Below are positions 11,761 to 21,249 of a stretch of DNA of 23,938 nt, one piece after another. How positions within the stretch are numbered: the stretch's first letter is position 1; the number at the start of each line of letters is the position of its first letter. The stretch is from Monoraphidium neglectum (taxonomy: Eukaryota; Chlorophyta; Chlorophyceae; Sphaeropleales; Selenastraceae). The DNA lies in assembly GCF_000611645.1 (NCBI RefSeq), contig NW_014013217.1:1-23938 (forward strand), given 5' to 3'. Under the pieces are notes generated by a model that was given only the letters and a program-made list of their open reading frames with translations, was not told where the DNA came from and ran no database searches. Position numbers and translations under genes: made by a program.

Positions 11761-13218
11761 TCAAACCGGGCAGAGGCACGCGGGAGCGCGACGCCGCAGC
11801 CAGCCGCCGCCGGCGCCGGCGCCGGCGCGCGCGCTGCTGCTGACGCTGTCGTCAATCTGCCTGAGCAGGCTCTGATGGCCGCCCCTGCGAGCAGCCTCAC
11901 AGCAGGCCCGGGCGTCCCAGGGGCAACCCTGTTGCCGCGCCCATTGCAGCACCTCCAAGTGACCACCAAAGGCGGCCGCGACGCATGTGAATCTGTCCCA
12001 GGGGCAGCCTGCGTCCCGTGCCCAGCGCAGCACCTCCAGGTGGCCGGCCAGTGCCGCCACTGCGCACGTGCGCGTGCCCCAGGGGCACCCCGCGCTGCGC
12101 GCCCACTGCAGCGCGTCAACACAGCCGCTGCCCGCCGCCGCCTCACACGTGCGCTCGTCCCAGGGGCAGCCGGCGTTGCGGGCCCAGCGCAGCACGTCTG
12201 TGCGGCCGCCACGCGCCGCTGCTGCGCACATGCGCTTTCCCCAGGGACAGCCTTCCCCCCGCGCCCACTGAAGCACACCCAGGTGTCCGCCGGCAGCTGC
12301 GGCCTCGCACGCCCATTCATCCCAGGGGCAGCCCTCGGTCCTGGCCCACTGCAGCACACGCAGGTGACCACCGCCCGCCGCCGCAGCGCAAGTCCACTCG
12401 TTCCACCGGCACCCGGCACCCCGCGCCCACTTCAGAACACTCAGGTGTCCGCCAGCTGCGGCACGCTCACACGTCACCGCGTCCCATGGGCAGCCGGCCG
12501 CCCGCAACCACTGCAGCAGCCCCAGGTGTCCCCCGCCGGCCGCCGCCGCGCACGTCGCTTCGTCCCAGGGGCAGCCTGCGGCGCGGAGCCGCTGCAGCGC
12601 GCGGACGCTGCCGCCCGCCGCCGCCGCCTCGCACAGACGCCGCTCCCAGCGCTCCCCGCCCGCTGCGCGCGCCCACGGCTGTAGCCAGGTGTCGCCATGC
12701 GCCGCGGCGCGGCTGGCGGCTGCCAGGCGCTGCCGGTCTGTCAGCCGCGGCCAGGCCTCGCGCACAAACCAGGGCGGCAGCGAGAATGCAGAGGGCTTTC
12801 GCCCCTCGGAGCGCCACACAGACCCACCAACTGCGCAGCCAGGTGCACTTGACAAACGCGGCTGCCCACTGGGCCCTGAGGCGTTCCGCACCACGTCGCA
12901 CGCCTGCATTAGGGCTGCCCGCCGCGGCGCTGCCCAGACCCGCCAAGTGCGGCTGAGGGCGCCAATGGTGACGGCCTGCTCGCCGGGCGGCAGCCTCTCA
13001 AAGACTGCGGCCAGCACGTCGTCTGGGCAGGTGATGGGGATTTCAAAGGGGCTGGCGGTTGGCAGCCGGAAGCGCCGCCGCATGTGCATGGACCGAAGCA
13101 TGCGGGATGCTGTGGCACGCGCCGCGGGAACTGCTTGCCGCTGCAGCGGCCGCAGCCTCTGCTGCTGCTGCGCGCTGTCTGCGTACTGCGAGCGGGGTTC
13201 TTGCCGGCCTGTGTTCAT
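11761..13218 (-). CDS. F-box-like protein with 27-residue GCPWD ankyrin-like repeats, 485 aa
   Basis: A single uninterrupted minus-strand frame. From the ATG at 13218 (MNTGRQEPRS) it gives 485 residues; the frame stays open to 13518, so a start up to 100 codons further up is possible. Residues about 61-100 (ITCPDDVLAAVFERLPPGEQ, then LSRTWRVWAAPRR) look like an F-box, the module that docks proteins onto SCF ubiquitin ligases. From residue 196 to 438 nine units of exactly 27 residues follow, each close to C-AAA-GGHL-VLQWAR-GCPWD-T; a tenth is cut short. This matches the ankyrin-like F-box families expanded in green algae and seen in some giant viruses. Each unit is shorter than a classical 33-residue ankyrin repeat. 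The repeat arm would choose the substrate for ubiquitination; the target is unknown. Confidence 0.85.
   Translation of the reverse strand: MNTGRQEPRSQYADSAQQQQRLRPLQRQAVPAARATASRMLRSMHMRRRFRLPTASPFEIPITCPDDVLAAVFERLPPGEQAVTIGALSRTWRVWAAPRRAALMQACDVVRNASGPSGQPRLSSAPGCAVGGSVWRSEGRKPSAFSLPPWFVREAWPRLTDRQRLAAASRAAAHGDTWLQPWARAAGGERWERRLCEAAAAGGSVRALQRLRAAGCPWDEATCAAAAGGGHLGLLQWLRAAGCPWDAVTCERAAAGGHLSVLKWARGAGCRWNEWTCAAAAGGGHLRVLQWARTEGCPWDEWACEAAAAGGHLGVLQWARGEGCPWGKRMCAAAARGGRTDVLRWARNAGCPWDERTCEAAAGSGCVDALQWARSAGCPWGTRTCAVAALAGHLEVLRWARDAGCPWDRFTCVAAAFGGHLEVLQWARQQGCPWDARACCEAARRGGHQSLLRQIDDSVSSSARAGAGAGGGWLRRRAPACLCPV
11905..12633 (-). repeat. Nine tandem 81-bp units coding the GCPWD repeats
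   Basis: The repeat array of the F-box-like protein at DNA level: nine consecutive 81-bp units in frame, each with a recurring block coding GCPWD or a variant (GCRWN, GCPWG). No indels break the 27-residue register. Units differ enough that they are not a recent identical expansion. Confidence 0.85.
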
Positions 13219-13900
13219 CACAGTGCAGGTTGGAGTGGGGTGAATAGGCCAAATCTTGGGCCACAGGGATGCCAAAAGATGTATGCTTGCCAAGTTCATG
13301 GCACTAGATGGCCCGCCCAATGGTGGTGACATGGCGGTGCCCCAGGCCCAGCATGGGGTGAAGCCACGACCCATGTGCTGCTCAATGCGCCTCAAGCAGG
13401 TGACCACTCCGAACCCTGGTCCTGCCCACGACCAGACCTGCCTGTACGGCGTGAATTCCTTCGAAGTTCTTTCAATGACCGATGTCACCGAGTCACTACA
13501 AGCACGCAGATCGACCAACGTGCGAACACACTCAGATTTTAGATGAGAGGCTTATTCTGAGCGTTGATAAGCACTTGATAACAGTAAAATACACTCGATT
13601 TGGTTGTGCGGTCTGAGACCAGCGAGTATTGCAGCTCACCACAGTACACCCTTGCTTGGTCAAATGTGTGAGATTGACCGCCAGCACGTATGACACATTC
13701 AATGTTGCCTTCTGCATTAGCTGACCGGGCGAGCCAGTCAAACCCCGCCTCTCGTTGCCTGCGTGTTCAACACTCCCTGCAAACTTCCCCCAAACACCCC
13801 CAATTCTCCTCCATCGCGTGCAGTACCACACTGCAGTTGCATCAGCGCTCATGCTCTCATAACCTCAATGGAACACTTCGTGTTGCATGAGCAAGATGTG
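13219..13900. other. Upstream of the ankyrin-like gene, no supported gene
   Basis: The first 300 bases could be an N-terminal extension of the ankyrin-like protein, since the frame is open, but the codons lose their G/C third-position bias above 13218, so 5' UTR and promoter are more likely. 13540-13900 is relatively AT-rich and shows no exon. Confidence 0.4.
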
Positions 13901-14368
13901 CACACTCGCACACACATATACACTCAAACAGCCTGCACGCGGCTGTAAGTTGATTGATGAATATACCACTGATTGGCAAGCTGTACACAACAGTGATGAC
14001 ACAACCCAAAAGTTGGTGATAACGGCCCCCCTGCGAGAGTATCCACCGCCGTATCTTGGGACAGGCTGCGATGGGCCCGCCCTGCCGCACCGTCATGCAG
14101 ACCTCTTCGTGCCACTGCCGCCGCCCTTGCGCCTTGCTGCCCCCTTCTTCCGGTGGTGGTGGCCCCGACTCAACTGCCCCGCACCCTGTAGTGGCGCGAG
14201 GCCCGCTCCGGGCCGCGGCAAGGCGGCGACGCACTGCATTGAGGGAGCATTCAGGCAGCCAGACGATAGGCGAGGGCTCCTGGCCAGGTGCACAGCATGC
14301 ACCAAGAGTACACAAAATATTGCGACCGGTTCAGCACGCACTGACACAGGCACCCGCCGGCGCGCTTC

Positions 14369-15994
14369 CTACTCCCATCGCCTGCTGATGTGAACAGGCA
14401 ACATATGCGTCCCCACATGCAACCCTGGGGAACCCACCGAGAGGTGCGGCTGATCCGGCAGCGGCAGCAGCGCGCGCGCCAGCGCCTCCACCCCCGCCGC
14501 CCCCGCCCCCAGCCCGAGCGCCGCCGCCGCCGCCGCGACCTCCGCCTCCGCCTCGGCAGCCGCACGCCGCCGCAGCGACCGCAGCGCACCGTCGGCCACG
14601 AGGAGGCGCTCCGCGGCGCCAAGGACGCGCGCGTCTGTGTACGCAGACGTGCTCGGCGGCTGGTGCTGCGAATCGACGCGCGTCAGCACCCTGCCCCCGC
14701 GGCCGCCTGCGGTGCCGCCGTCCCCGCCCTCCGTCTCGGGTTGGGGCGGCTTGAGCTGGGAAGCGCCCGTTAGGCCGGGGCCGTTGGTGCCGTCGGCGCC
14801 GCCGAGGCAGGCACGCCGTGCCTCCTGGCGGCGCATGATCTCCTCCTCCACCCGGGCCCTCGCGCGTGCGTAGTCGGCCATGCGGCGCGAGACGTCCGCC
14901 TCAAAGCCGCGCTGCGCCGCAAACGCCGCGCACATAAACTCGCGCCTGCGCGTGTCGTCGCCGCCCCGTCCCTGCACAGCCGCGCCGGCGGCGGAGCCGG
15001 GCGGCGGTGACGGTGGTCGCGCCCACGTGGCGAGCGCGGCGTCTGAGGCGTGATCGCCGCCCCTGGCGCCGGTCAGCAGCGCAATGCTCTCCATCAGCCC
15101 GGGCTCCGACGCCAGGAGGGGCGCCACCACCACCTTGCCACCATCACCACCGCCGCCGCCCCTGCCGCTGCCGGCGCCATAGAGCCGCCGCCCCTCGCGC
15201 TGGATTGCTGGCTGCCGGCCGATTGAGGGCTGGGGGACATGCAGGGGCGCCCGCCCCGCTGCCATGTATGCCTCGGCCGCCTCCTTGTGGCCGGCCTTCT
15301 CAGCGGCGCCGCCATCGTCCGCGCCTTCGTCATCGGTCCACTCGTCCTCGTCAGCATCGCTGCTGGCATCGCCGCTGGCGCTCCTCCTGCCATTGCTGCT
15401 GCGGCCGACTGCTGCAGCCCTGCGCTGCTGTGCTGCCGCTGTGTCAGTGCCACCGGCCGCCCGGCCATCACGTGCCCGCCTTGTCGGTGGCGTGGTGCCT
15501 GGCGCTCCTCGAATCTGTAGCCTCGGCGGTGGCTTGCCCCATCCCTTTGCGGCCGCGCTGCCGCCGCTGCCGCTGCTTTGGCCCCCAGCCCTCCGCCCCT
15601 CGCGCCCCTGCTGTCCACACGCGGCCGACACCGACAGCGAAGCGGCCATTGCGGCTGCCGCGTCCATGTCGGGGGGGAGCTCCCGTGGCCGCCGCGCGGT
15701 GAACCAGCGGTGCGCGGCTGCCAGCCGCGCGCGGCGCGACCCCGGGTCGGCCTCCGCAACGCACTGCCCGAGGACGCCGCGCAGCGCCGCATAGAACGCC
15801 CGCTGGCGCGGCGCAATCGCCGCCGCGGCCGGCGCGCCGCCGTTGTCCCGGCCCGGCGAGGCCGCGCTGCGGCCCTGCTCTGCGGCGACGGTCGCCGCTG
15901 CAGCGGACGCTGCGGCGGCCTCAAAGTCCGCGAGCGCCTGGCGCATTTCCCTGTAGCGGGCATTGTCGGCTGCGTCCTGCTGGTCTGCTGCCAT
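14369..15994 (-). CDS. Large disordered protein of unknown function, 3' end uncertain
   Basis: A long minus-strand frame with strong G/C third positions starts at ATG 15994 and reads 541 residues to a stop at 14369. The N-terminus (MAADQQDAADNARYREMRQAL) is helical; a second helical block near residues 65-105 reads APRQRAFYAALRGVLGQC and ARLAAAHRWF. The middle is Gly/Ala/Ser-rich with an acidic patch (DASSDADEDEWTDDEG). Another helical block, REFMCAAFAAQRGFEADVSR through ARARVEEEIMRRQEARR, looks like a coiled coil. An Ala-rich helix precedes PLPDQPHLS. There a GTGGGT donor at 14437 could splice in phase 0 to an exon starting at 14279 (EPSPIVWLPECSLN), continuing towards about 14090; codon use favours this over reading straight on. 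I recognise no family. The composition suits a scaffold or cytoskeleton-associated protein, but that is only a guess. Confidence 0.6.
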   Translation of the reverse strand: MAADQQDAADNARYREMRQALADFEAAAASAAAATVAAEQGRSAASPGRDNGGAPAAAAIAPRQRAFYAALRGVLGQCVAEADPGSRRARLAAAHRWFTARRPRELPPDMDAAAAMAASLSVSAACGQQGREGRRAGGQSSGSGGSAAAKGWGKPPPRLQIRGAPGTTPPTRRARDGRAAGGTDTAAAQQRRAAAVGRSSNGRRSASGDASSDADEDEWTDDEGADDGGAAEKAGHKEAAEAYMAAGRAPLHVPQPSIGRQPAIQREGRRLYGAGSGRGGGGGDGGKVVVAPLLASEPGLMESIALLTGARGGDHASDAALATWARPPSPPPGSAAGAAVQGRGGDDTRRREFMCAAFAAQRGFEADVSRRMADYARARARVEEEIMRRQEARRACLGGADGTNGPGLTGASQLKPPQPETEGGDGGTAGGRGGRVLTRVDSQHQPPSTSAYTDARVLGAAERLLVADGALRSLRRRAAAEAEAEVAAAAAALGLGAGAAGVEALARALLPLPDQPHLSVGSPGLHVGTHMLPVHISRRWE

Positions 15995-16644
15995 GGCCTG
16001 GGGGACTCAGTAGCAGAATCTGTACAATCGGCTTCCGGTCATGGGTAAGGAGGCGACACCGGGCAGTGGAAGCGCTCAGCGGCATCCGCCGTACAGCAGA
16101 GCACTGTAGCAGCACATGCAGCAAGCAAAGCACAGCTGCAGCGCTTGCGGGGGCATCGACATCTCTGGACACGCCTTGCCACCATATCACATGCGCCTGA
16201 TTTTCACACCTGCACAGTCATGTATAATCACAGTTCGTACTGTACACTCGCTCGCTGTTTTGAATTACATGTGCCGGCAAGCGCTATGCGAGATTGCACT
16301 GTACACCTAAATCACACAATTGTGCTTTATGATTGATCCGTATCATACGGTCAGGCTTCCAGGAGGGTCTGCGAGATGTCAAAGCAGAGTCAATGAGTCA
16401 AACTGTGCCGGAGGCCCTGGGCGCCTACCGCACCGTGCGGGCTGCAGTACCCCCTGCCCAAACTCTGAACCACTCATGCCTTGCAGTGGTTGAGTTTTGA
16501 AATTCCCTGTGGTAATTCACCTTTGCCACACTTGACGTTGTGGAGCAGCTGGCATCCATACCATGCTCAAGCCGCCGCGAAAGCCCCGCCGCCAACTCTG
16601 GGGCCCCCCTCGCCGATTCAGAGCCATACGCGTCAGCAGAGTAT
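15995..16644. other. Intergenic: promoter side of the disordered-protein gene
   Basis: No exon on either strand. The AT-richer part (about 16190-16350) is the most likely promoter or boundary region between the disordered-protein gene and the 3' end of the SEC14 gene. A minus-strand TGTAA at 16264-16268 is a second possible end for the SEC14 transcript. Confidence 0.4.
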
Positions 16645-16649
16645 TTACA
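16645..16649 (-). terminator. Putative TGTAA poly(A) signal of the SEC14 gene
   Basis: TGTAA on the minus strand about 945 nt after the TGA of the SEC14-like gene. The stretch 16650-17592 has no supported exon and would be its 3' UTR. The long plus frame at 16744-17424 has no coding bias. Confidence 0.35.
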
Positions 16650-17592
16650 GGTATCAAAACTCTTTGAAACGTCTTGATGGTGCCCACAGGCAAGCCACCA
16701 AGGCAAGACGGCCGCAATTAGAAGGAGAACCCCTCCCACAACGGTGCTCCCATCCCACAACACACGGGCATCATCACAACATGAGGTTCAATGCACAGGC
16801 GCAAAGTTGTCAGATCGCCAGGCAAATGACCTGGGGAAAATGTTGATAAGCACTATGGAATCTGATCTGGTCCGTCCTGCACGACCCAGGGTGGATGCTA
16901 AGAAAACATCCCTATGCACAGCATGGTGGATGAGGTGTGGGCGTGATGGAGGGTTCGAAGAACTGCTTCTGCTGGGTGTTCAATATACAAAGCTCTGGTT
17001 TTATACAGGGGTGGCCTGTTTCTGGCGTCAATCTGACGCGTGCACATGGCGCAGCGCGCCGCTCGCTGGAGGCTTGCGCAAACCACCCCTCACACGCAAC
17101 CCCGGACACACACAAACACAAGCAACAACAGAGTGTGCCGCCTCCGTGAGAGTGCGCGCGCGAGGCGGCAAACGGGATGCCGCTATCAGCCACCGGGAGC
17201 CGCACAGGCAGCAGCAGCTTGCAATGAGACACGCCCTTTTTGCACGAATCAACGCGCCGCGGGCACCCAAGTTGCCTGGGGCGGGTTCAGCGCTTATGCA
17301 ACGGCGCCTGTCGTTCGTGGGACGCTTCGCCCATTCAGTGGCGCATCTGGACTCGATTCGTCGCGCCTTCGTTGTCCGCCACAGCCACAGCAGTAGTAAG
17401 CCGTCTGGCGACATGCAGTGGTGACGCCCCCTCGTCTTGGCCGCTCGTCCAGGGCAACAGTGCCGCCGCCGCCGCCGCACGTCTGAGTGCTGCGCCCACA
17501 TTTGCAATCCTGACGGCGACGGCGCCGTGGATGCGGTGTGCGTCGCGCCGTGGCGGCTGGTGCTCTCCCTCCAAACCAGGTTCCTGTCCCCC

Positions 17593-20500
17593 TCAGTTTG
17601 CGAGTGCGCCGGCGGGGCCGGTGCTGAGCTCAGACATGGAGGATGACAGCGACTCCACACCCAGCACCGCGCCGCCGCCGCCGCCGCTCTTGCCCATGGA
17701 GATGGCCGCAATGGCGGCCGCCACCTGGGCATCCTCCGCCTGAGGGCGTGGGGTGGCGTGGTTGTGGTTGTGGTTGTGGTGATGAGGGTTTGGCAACGAG
17801 GGTTTGCAGGGCAGAGAAGCTTGGGGGACATGACATGTACCATTGCAATGCGTCACGCACAACAAGAGTTCAGGGGTTTGTGATGAAAGGGGGCGGCAGC
17901 CCATTGAACCATGCGTGCCAAGCGCTGCATGCCGGCACCCGCCGCCTGTGGGTGCGTGGCTCCCCCTCGACCTCGCTCCTAGCCTAAACTAGCAAACTTC
18001 CCCCATTTCCCCGTTTAAAACGCGCACATCAGCCGCATGAGCCCCCAGACGGGCTGCTCCCCTGCGCGCGACCCACCATCATGCGCGCCCTGTACTTTGC
18101 CAGGTCGAAAAGCGACCCCTTCAGGCAGCCCCCCATGCACTCCTCAATGTGCTCGAGCCGGAACCGCGCCTCCAGCCCGCCGACCGCCGCCCCGTCGCCG
18201 CCGCCGTCGACGATCACGTCGGCGTCGGCCGCGTCAGAGGCGGGCGTGGCGGCGGCCTTTGAGGGGTTGGGGCCGGCCTTGGCCTTCTCCACAAAGGCGA
18301 CCTTCTTCTTGGTGACGGGGTCGATGAACGGGGACACAGCCTGGCGGGTGTTGGTGGACGAAGGCGTGGGAGCAGGCGGGCGTTTTGAGGGCAGCGGAGG
18401 ACGGGAGGAGGGCGTTGCGTGTTGCGCTCTGAGGTGAGATTGCAGGTCAATCCTGCGGCATTTGGAGGATGGCAGAGGTCCGGGTGGCTGCCGGCTGCGG
18501 GTGGAAAGCAGCACGTCGCGGCTTCCGCAGAGAGCAAAGAAAGGGAGCAGCCCTGCCTGGCACAGCGAGGGAGGGCGGGGCACTCCGACCCCCAGCGGCC
18601 CCGCTCACCCTCCAGGTCAGGGAGAAGAGGCTGGGGGCGCAGTAGCACACGGCGCAGCCCAGGCGCTCAGGGTAGTGGTTCTGCTCGGCAGAGGGTCGGG
18701 CGCGGCGTGCACGCAGCGGCCGCGGTGAGCGAATTGTCCTTTGGCCTCCACGAGGGCGCAGCAGGTCGCAGGCACGCCGCTTGGGACCGCCGCACGGGCC
18801 CCGCCTCGCCTGCAGCTTTGCCCTGATCTGCTTCCTGCCTCCTCGCAAGCGCATGCTGCCACGTGGCGCCGCGGCCTGGCCCCCACCCCCAGCATGCAGC
18901 CCCGCCCGACTCCGTGGCCGCGGCGTCCCAATCCAGGGGTGTGGCCCCCACTGGCTCCTCTGCCCGGCTGGGGCTCACCTGCAGCACGTGCAGCACCTCC
19001 ACGCTGGTGCGCACGCTGGGGGCGTTCCTCATGGAGTAGCCCACAAAGTCAATCAGCCACGTCATCTTGCCCACGCCTGGGGGCGCGGGGATGCGTGGAG
19101 GCAGGGGTCCGGGGTCAGGAGGGGGCGCATTTGCTATGAAGCACACACTTCGCGGGCTGCGTCCCTGCAGGACTCGTCTTCACGGGGCTGTCAGACACAC
19201 AAAGCAAAGATGCCATCGAATTGCGGCTCGGCCGTGAGCGCGTCGATCCGCGCCAAAGCTGCGATGAAGAGACAGGAGAGGCCCGTGGTAACGGTCCGCA
19301 GCGCCCGTGTGTGTGGGGGGAGGGAAGGCGGGCTCGGGCGCGCGGGGGCACTCACGCTGCGCGTCTGCGAGCCGCGAGGCGTGCTCCAGGCAGTAGGTCA
19401 GAAACTGCACCTGGGCCTTCTCGTCCCCGGTGTTCTGGTTCCTGAGGAAACGTGCATGGTGGGTGCATGGCGGGTGCGTGGCAGGTGGAGTTGGGCCCTG
19501 GATTGGAAATGGAGGTGGGGCCAACGGCCGCCAGCAGCGCACAAGGCGTGTCCCGCAGCAGTGCAGCGGCAGGGTGCACCCATCGCAGCCGCTCAAACCA
19601 CCGGGCTGCCCTGACGGCCAGTCACGCAGGCCGCCGCGCCCGCCCTCTCCCAGCCACCCTCTACGGAGCACCCGTCAAGCCACGACCGCCCTATTCACAT
19701 GCAATCATCCTCCACAGCCCTCTGGCCACCCCTATCCTCCCCCCAGCTCTCCATGCACCCCCACACACTGACCTGGGTCTCATGGTGACGACGGGGCGGC
19801 CGTCCCTGTCAGGGTGCGGCGACACAAAGTTCTTGCCCGACCCCGCCTCCACCTCGACCTGGGCCCACGTGATAGCGTGGGGCTGCGTCTCGAGGCGCCT
19901 GGAGGGGTGAAATGAGGGGGTAATCGAGGGCTCTTTGTATGGCAAGGGTTGCCGGACTGCCAAAAGAGCGCCGACGCCGTAAACCCTGGTTGTCGCGGCA
20001 CGCCCCTCTTCATCCGGGCGCATCATTTCCACCGCCCGCGCGCCGCGCCGCCCACCGGCCCTCACCACTGAAGCGTTGCCTGCAGCATCTTGGTGGCCTT
20101 GGGCAGGCTCCACTGCCTGCGGCCGCGTCGCGAGGGCAGGTCATTGCAGGGCGGGTGGGCGCCGTGCCAGGGCGTGTGGCTGACGCCGCCCTCCTGATCA
20201 GTTGCGTCGCGGCTGCTGTTTATGCTGCCGCCGCGGTGCGGCCACTACTCTGCAGCAGCCACTCGCAGGGGCGCAATAACAGGGTTGCCCTGCCCCTGCG
20301 GAGGTCCATCGGGGACCACGCGGTCGCCCAAAAGCAGGCACTTGGTGCTCGCGTGAGAAAAACCCCGGCTCGCCTGGCTCGGAGGTACCGAACGTAGCAC
20401 CAATCATTGCAAAAGAGCTGGAGCTCGGGATGCTTCTGCGGAGGCAGCACGGGACGAGCCAGGGCAGCGTGGGCGGCTGCCGACGACAACAACTGCAAGA

Positions 20501-20794
20501 CGCTTACCCAAGGATGACAACGAAAGCAGTGCTTGCGCGCGCGCCGCTTGACGCCGCTGTTTTGCCTTTGCGGCGACGCTGGTGGGCGTCGCGTCGGCTC
20601 CCATTTTGTAGCAGCATTCGCGCATTGTGTTTGCCGTGCTGGCCGCCCGTCCCGAGTGCTTGGACAAGCTTGACAAACTTTGGATCCACCGCGTCACTCA
20701 CCTCCACCGTAGACGCCATAGCCTCCTTCAGCTGAAGCACAAGGTCTACTTCAGCGGGTGTGAGGGGCTCGAACAAGTCCAGGGATGCCGCCAT
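17593..20794 (-). CDS. SEC14/CRAL-TRIO domain lipid-transfer protein, 332 aa
   Basis: SEC14-type proteins exchange phosphatidylinositol or other lipids between membranes. Nine minus-strand exons join in consistent phase: 20702-20794, 20374-20435, 20066-20116, 19773-19898, 19356-19441, 18979-19076, 18609-18680, 18077-18340 and 17593-17739. The protein begins MAASLDLFEPLTPAEVD. The CRAL-TRIO N-terminal part reads LFCNDWCYVRYLRAR, then QWSLPKATKMLQATLQW. The lipid-binding domain shows NTGDEKAQVQFLTYCLE, KMTWLIDFVGYSMRNAPSV, LHVLQNHYPERLGCAVCYCAP, and SLTWRAVSPFIDPVTKKKV, closely following plant Sec14p-like proteins. A low-complexity insertion (about residues 216-254) precedes LEHIEECMGGCLKGS, the usual end of the fold. 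The tail (AEDAQVAAAIAA to ALAN) is Gly/Ser-rich. Intron 2 starts with GC. Short exons and many introns contrast with the single-exon ankyrin-like gene. Lipid specificity cannot be read from this. Confidence 0.95.
17756..17783. repeat. Short TGTGGT-type hexanucleotide repeat in a SEC14 intron
   Basis: About four copies of a GGTTGT hexamer within the last intron of the SEC14-like gene, close to its acceptor site at 17740. Confidence 0.7.
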
Positions 20795-21140
20795 TGCTGC
20801 TCACTACTTTCACTTGGACGGCAGCACGCAGCTCTACGTTGACACGCTAGATTTTTGGACACACTAAAACTTTCTTTGTAACAGGTAAGAATGCCTGCGG
20901 CCAGAGTGTTGTGGATACCGCGTGCTGCTCACGCAACTGCTGCACCCCCCTGCCCGAGGCGAGGGGGGCGAGCGTTCAAGAGTGTGCACCAGCGGCGGGG
21001 CGCGCGGGTTGTGCATGGTTATGTTCACACTCAACTGTGTTATGGGGGGGCGGGTGCTTGGTGCCTGTCAAGCCCTTGCAAACAGCCTGCCTTGCGATGA
21101 CAGACCCCTCGTTGCACACTCACGCCCCCCACGCGCGGGC
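20795..21140. other. Upstream region of the SEC14 gene
   Basis: Directly upstream of the SEC14-like start, with an AT-rich patch at about 20845-20890 (on the plus strand TTTTTGGACAC and ACTTTCTTTG) that fits a promoter or 5' UTR. No exon recognised. Confidence 0.4.
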
Positions 21141-21145
21141 CTGTG

Positions 21146-21146
<1 letters not shown>

Positions 21147-21178
<32 letters not shown>

Positions 21179-21212
21179 TGTGCGTGTGCGTGTGTGTGCG
21201 CGCGCGTGGGTG
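21147..21212. repeat. (TG)n microsatellite
   Basis: A TG run with CG interruptions in its right half. It lies upstream of the SEC14-like gene. Frames through it give only Val/Cys or His/Thr repeats. Confidence 0.9.
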
Positions 21213-21249
21213 AGAGAGTGTGTCCGCACACACGAGTGCTTGTTTGGCG

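Noticed and set aside
11728..12956. Plus-strand frames over 300 codons
   Set aside because: Antisense mirror of the GCPWD repeat gene; the periodicity comes from the minus-strand repeats.
16744..17424. Plus-strand frame of 226 codons
   Set aside because: No codon bias or domain; lies antisense to the presumed 3' UTR of the SEC14 gene.
17028..17843. Minus-strand frame of 271 codons
   Set aside because: Overlaps the last SEC14 exon in another frame, with low-complexity and His/Thr repeat translation.
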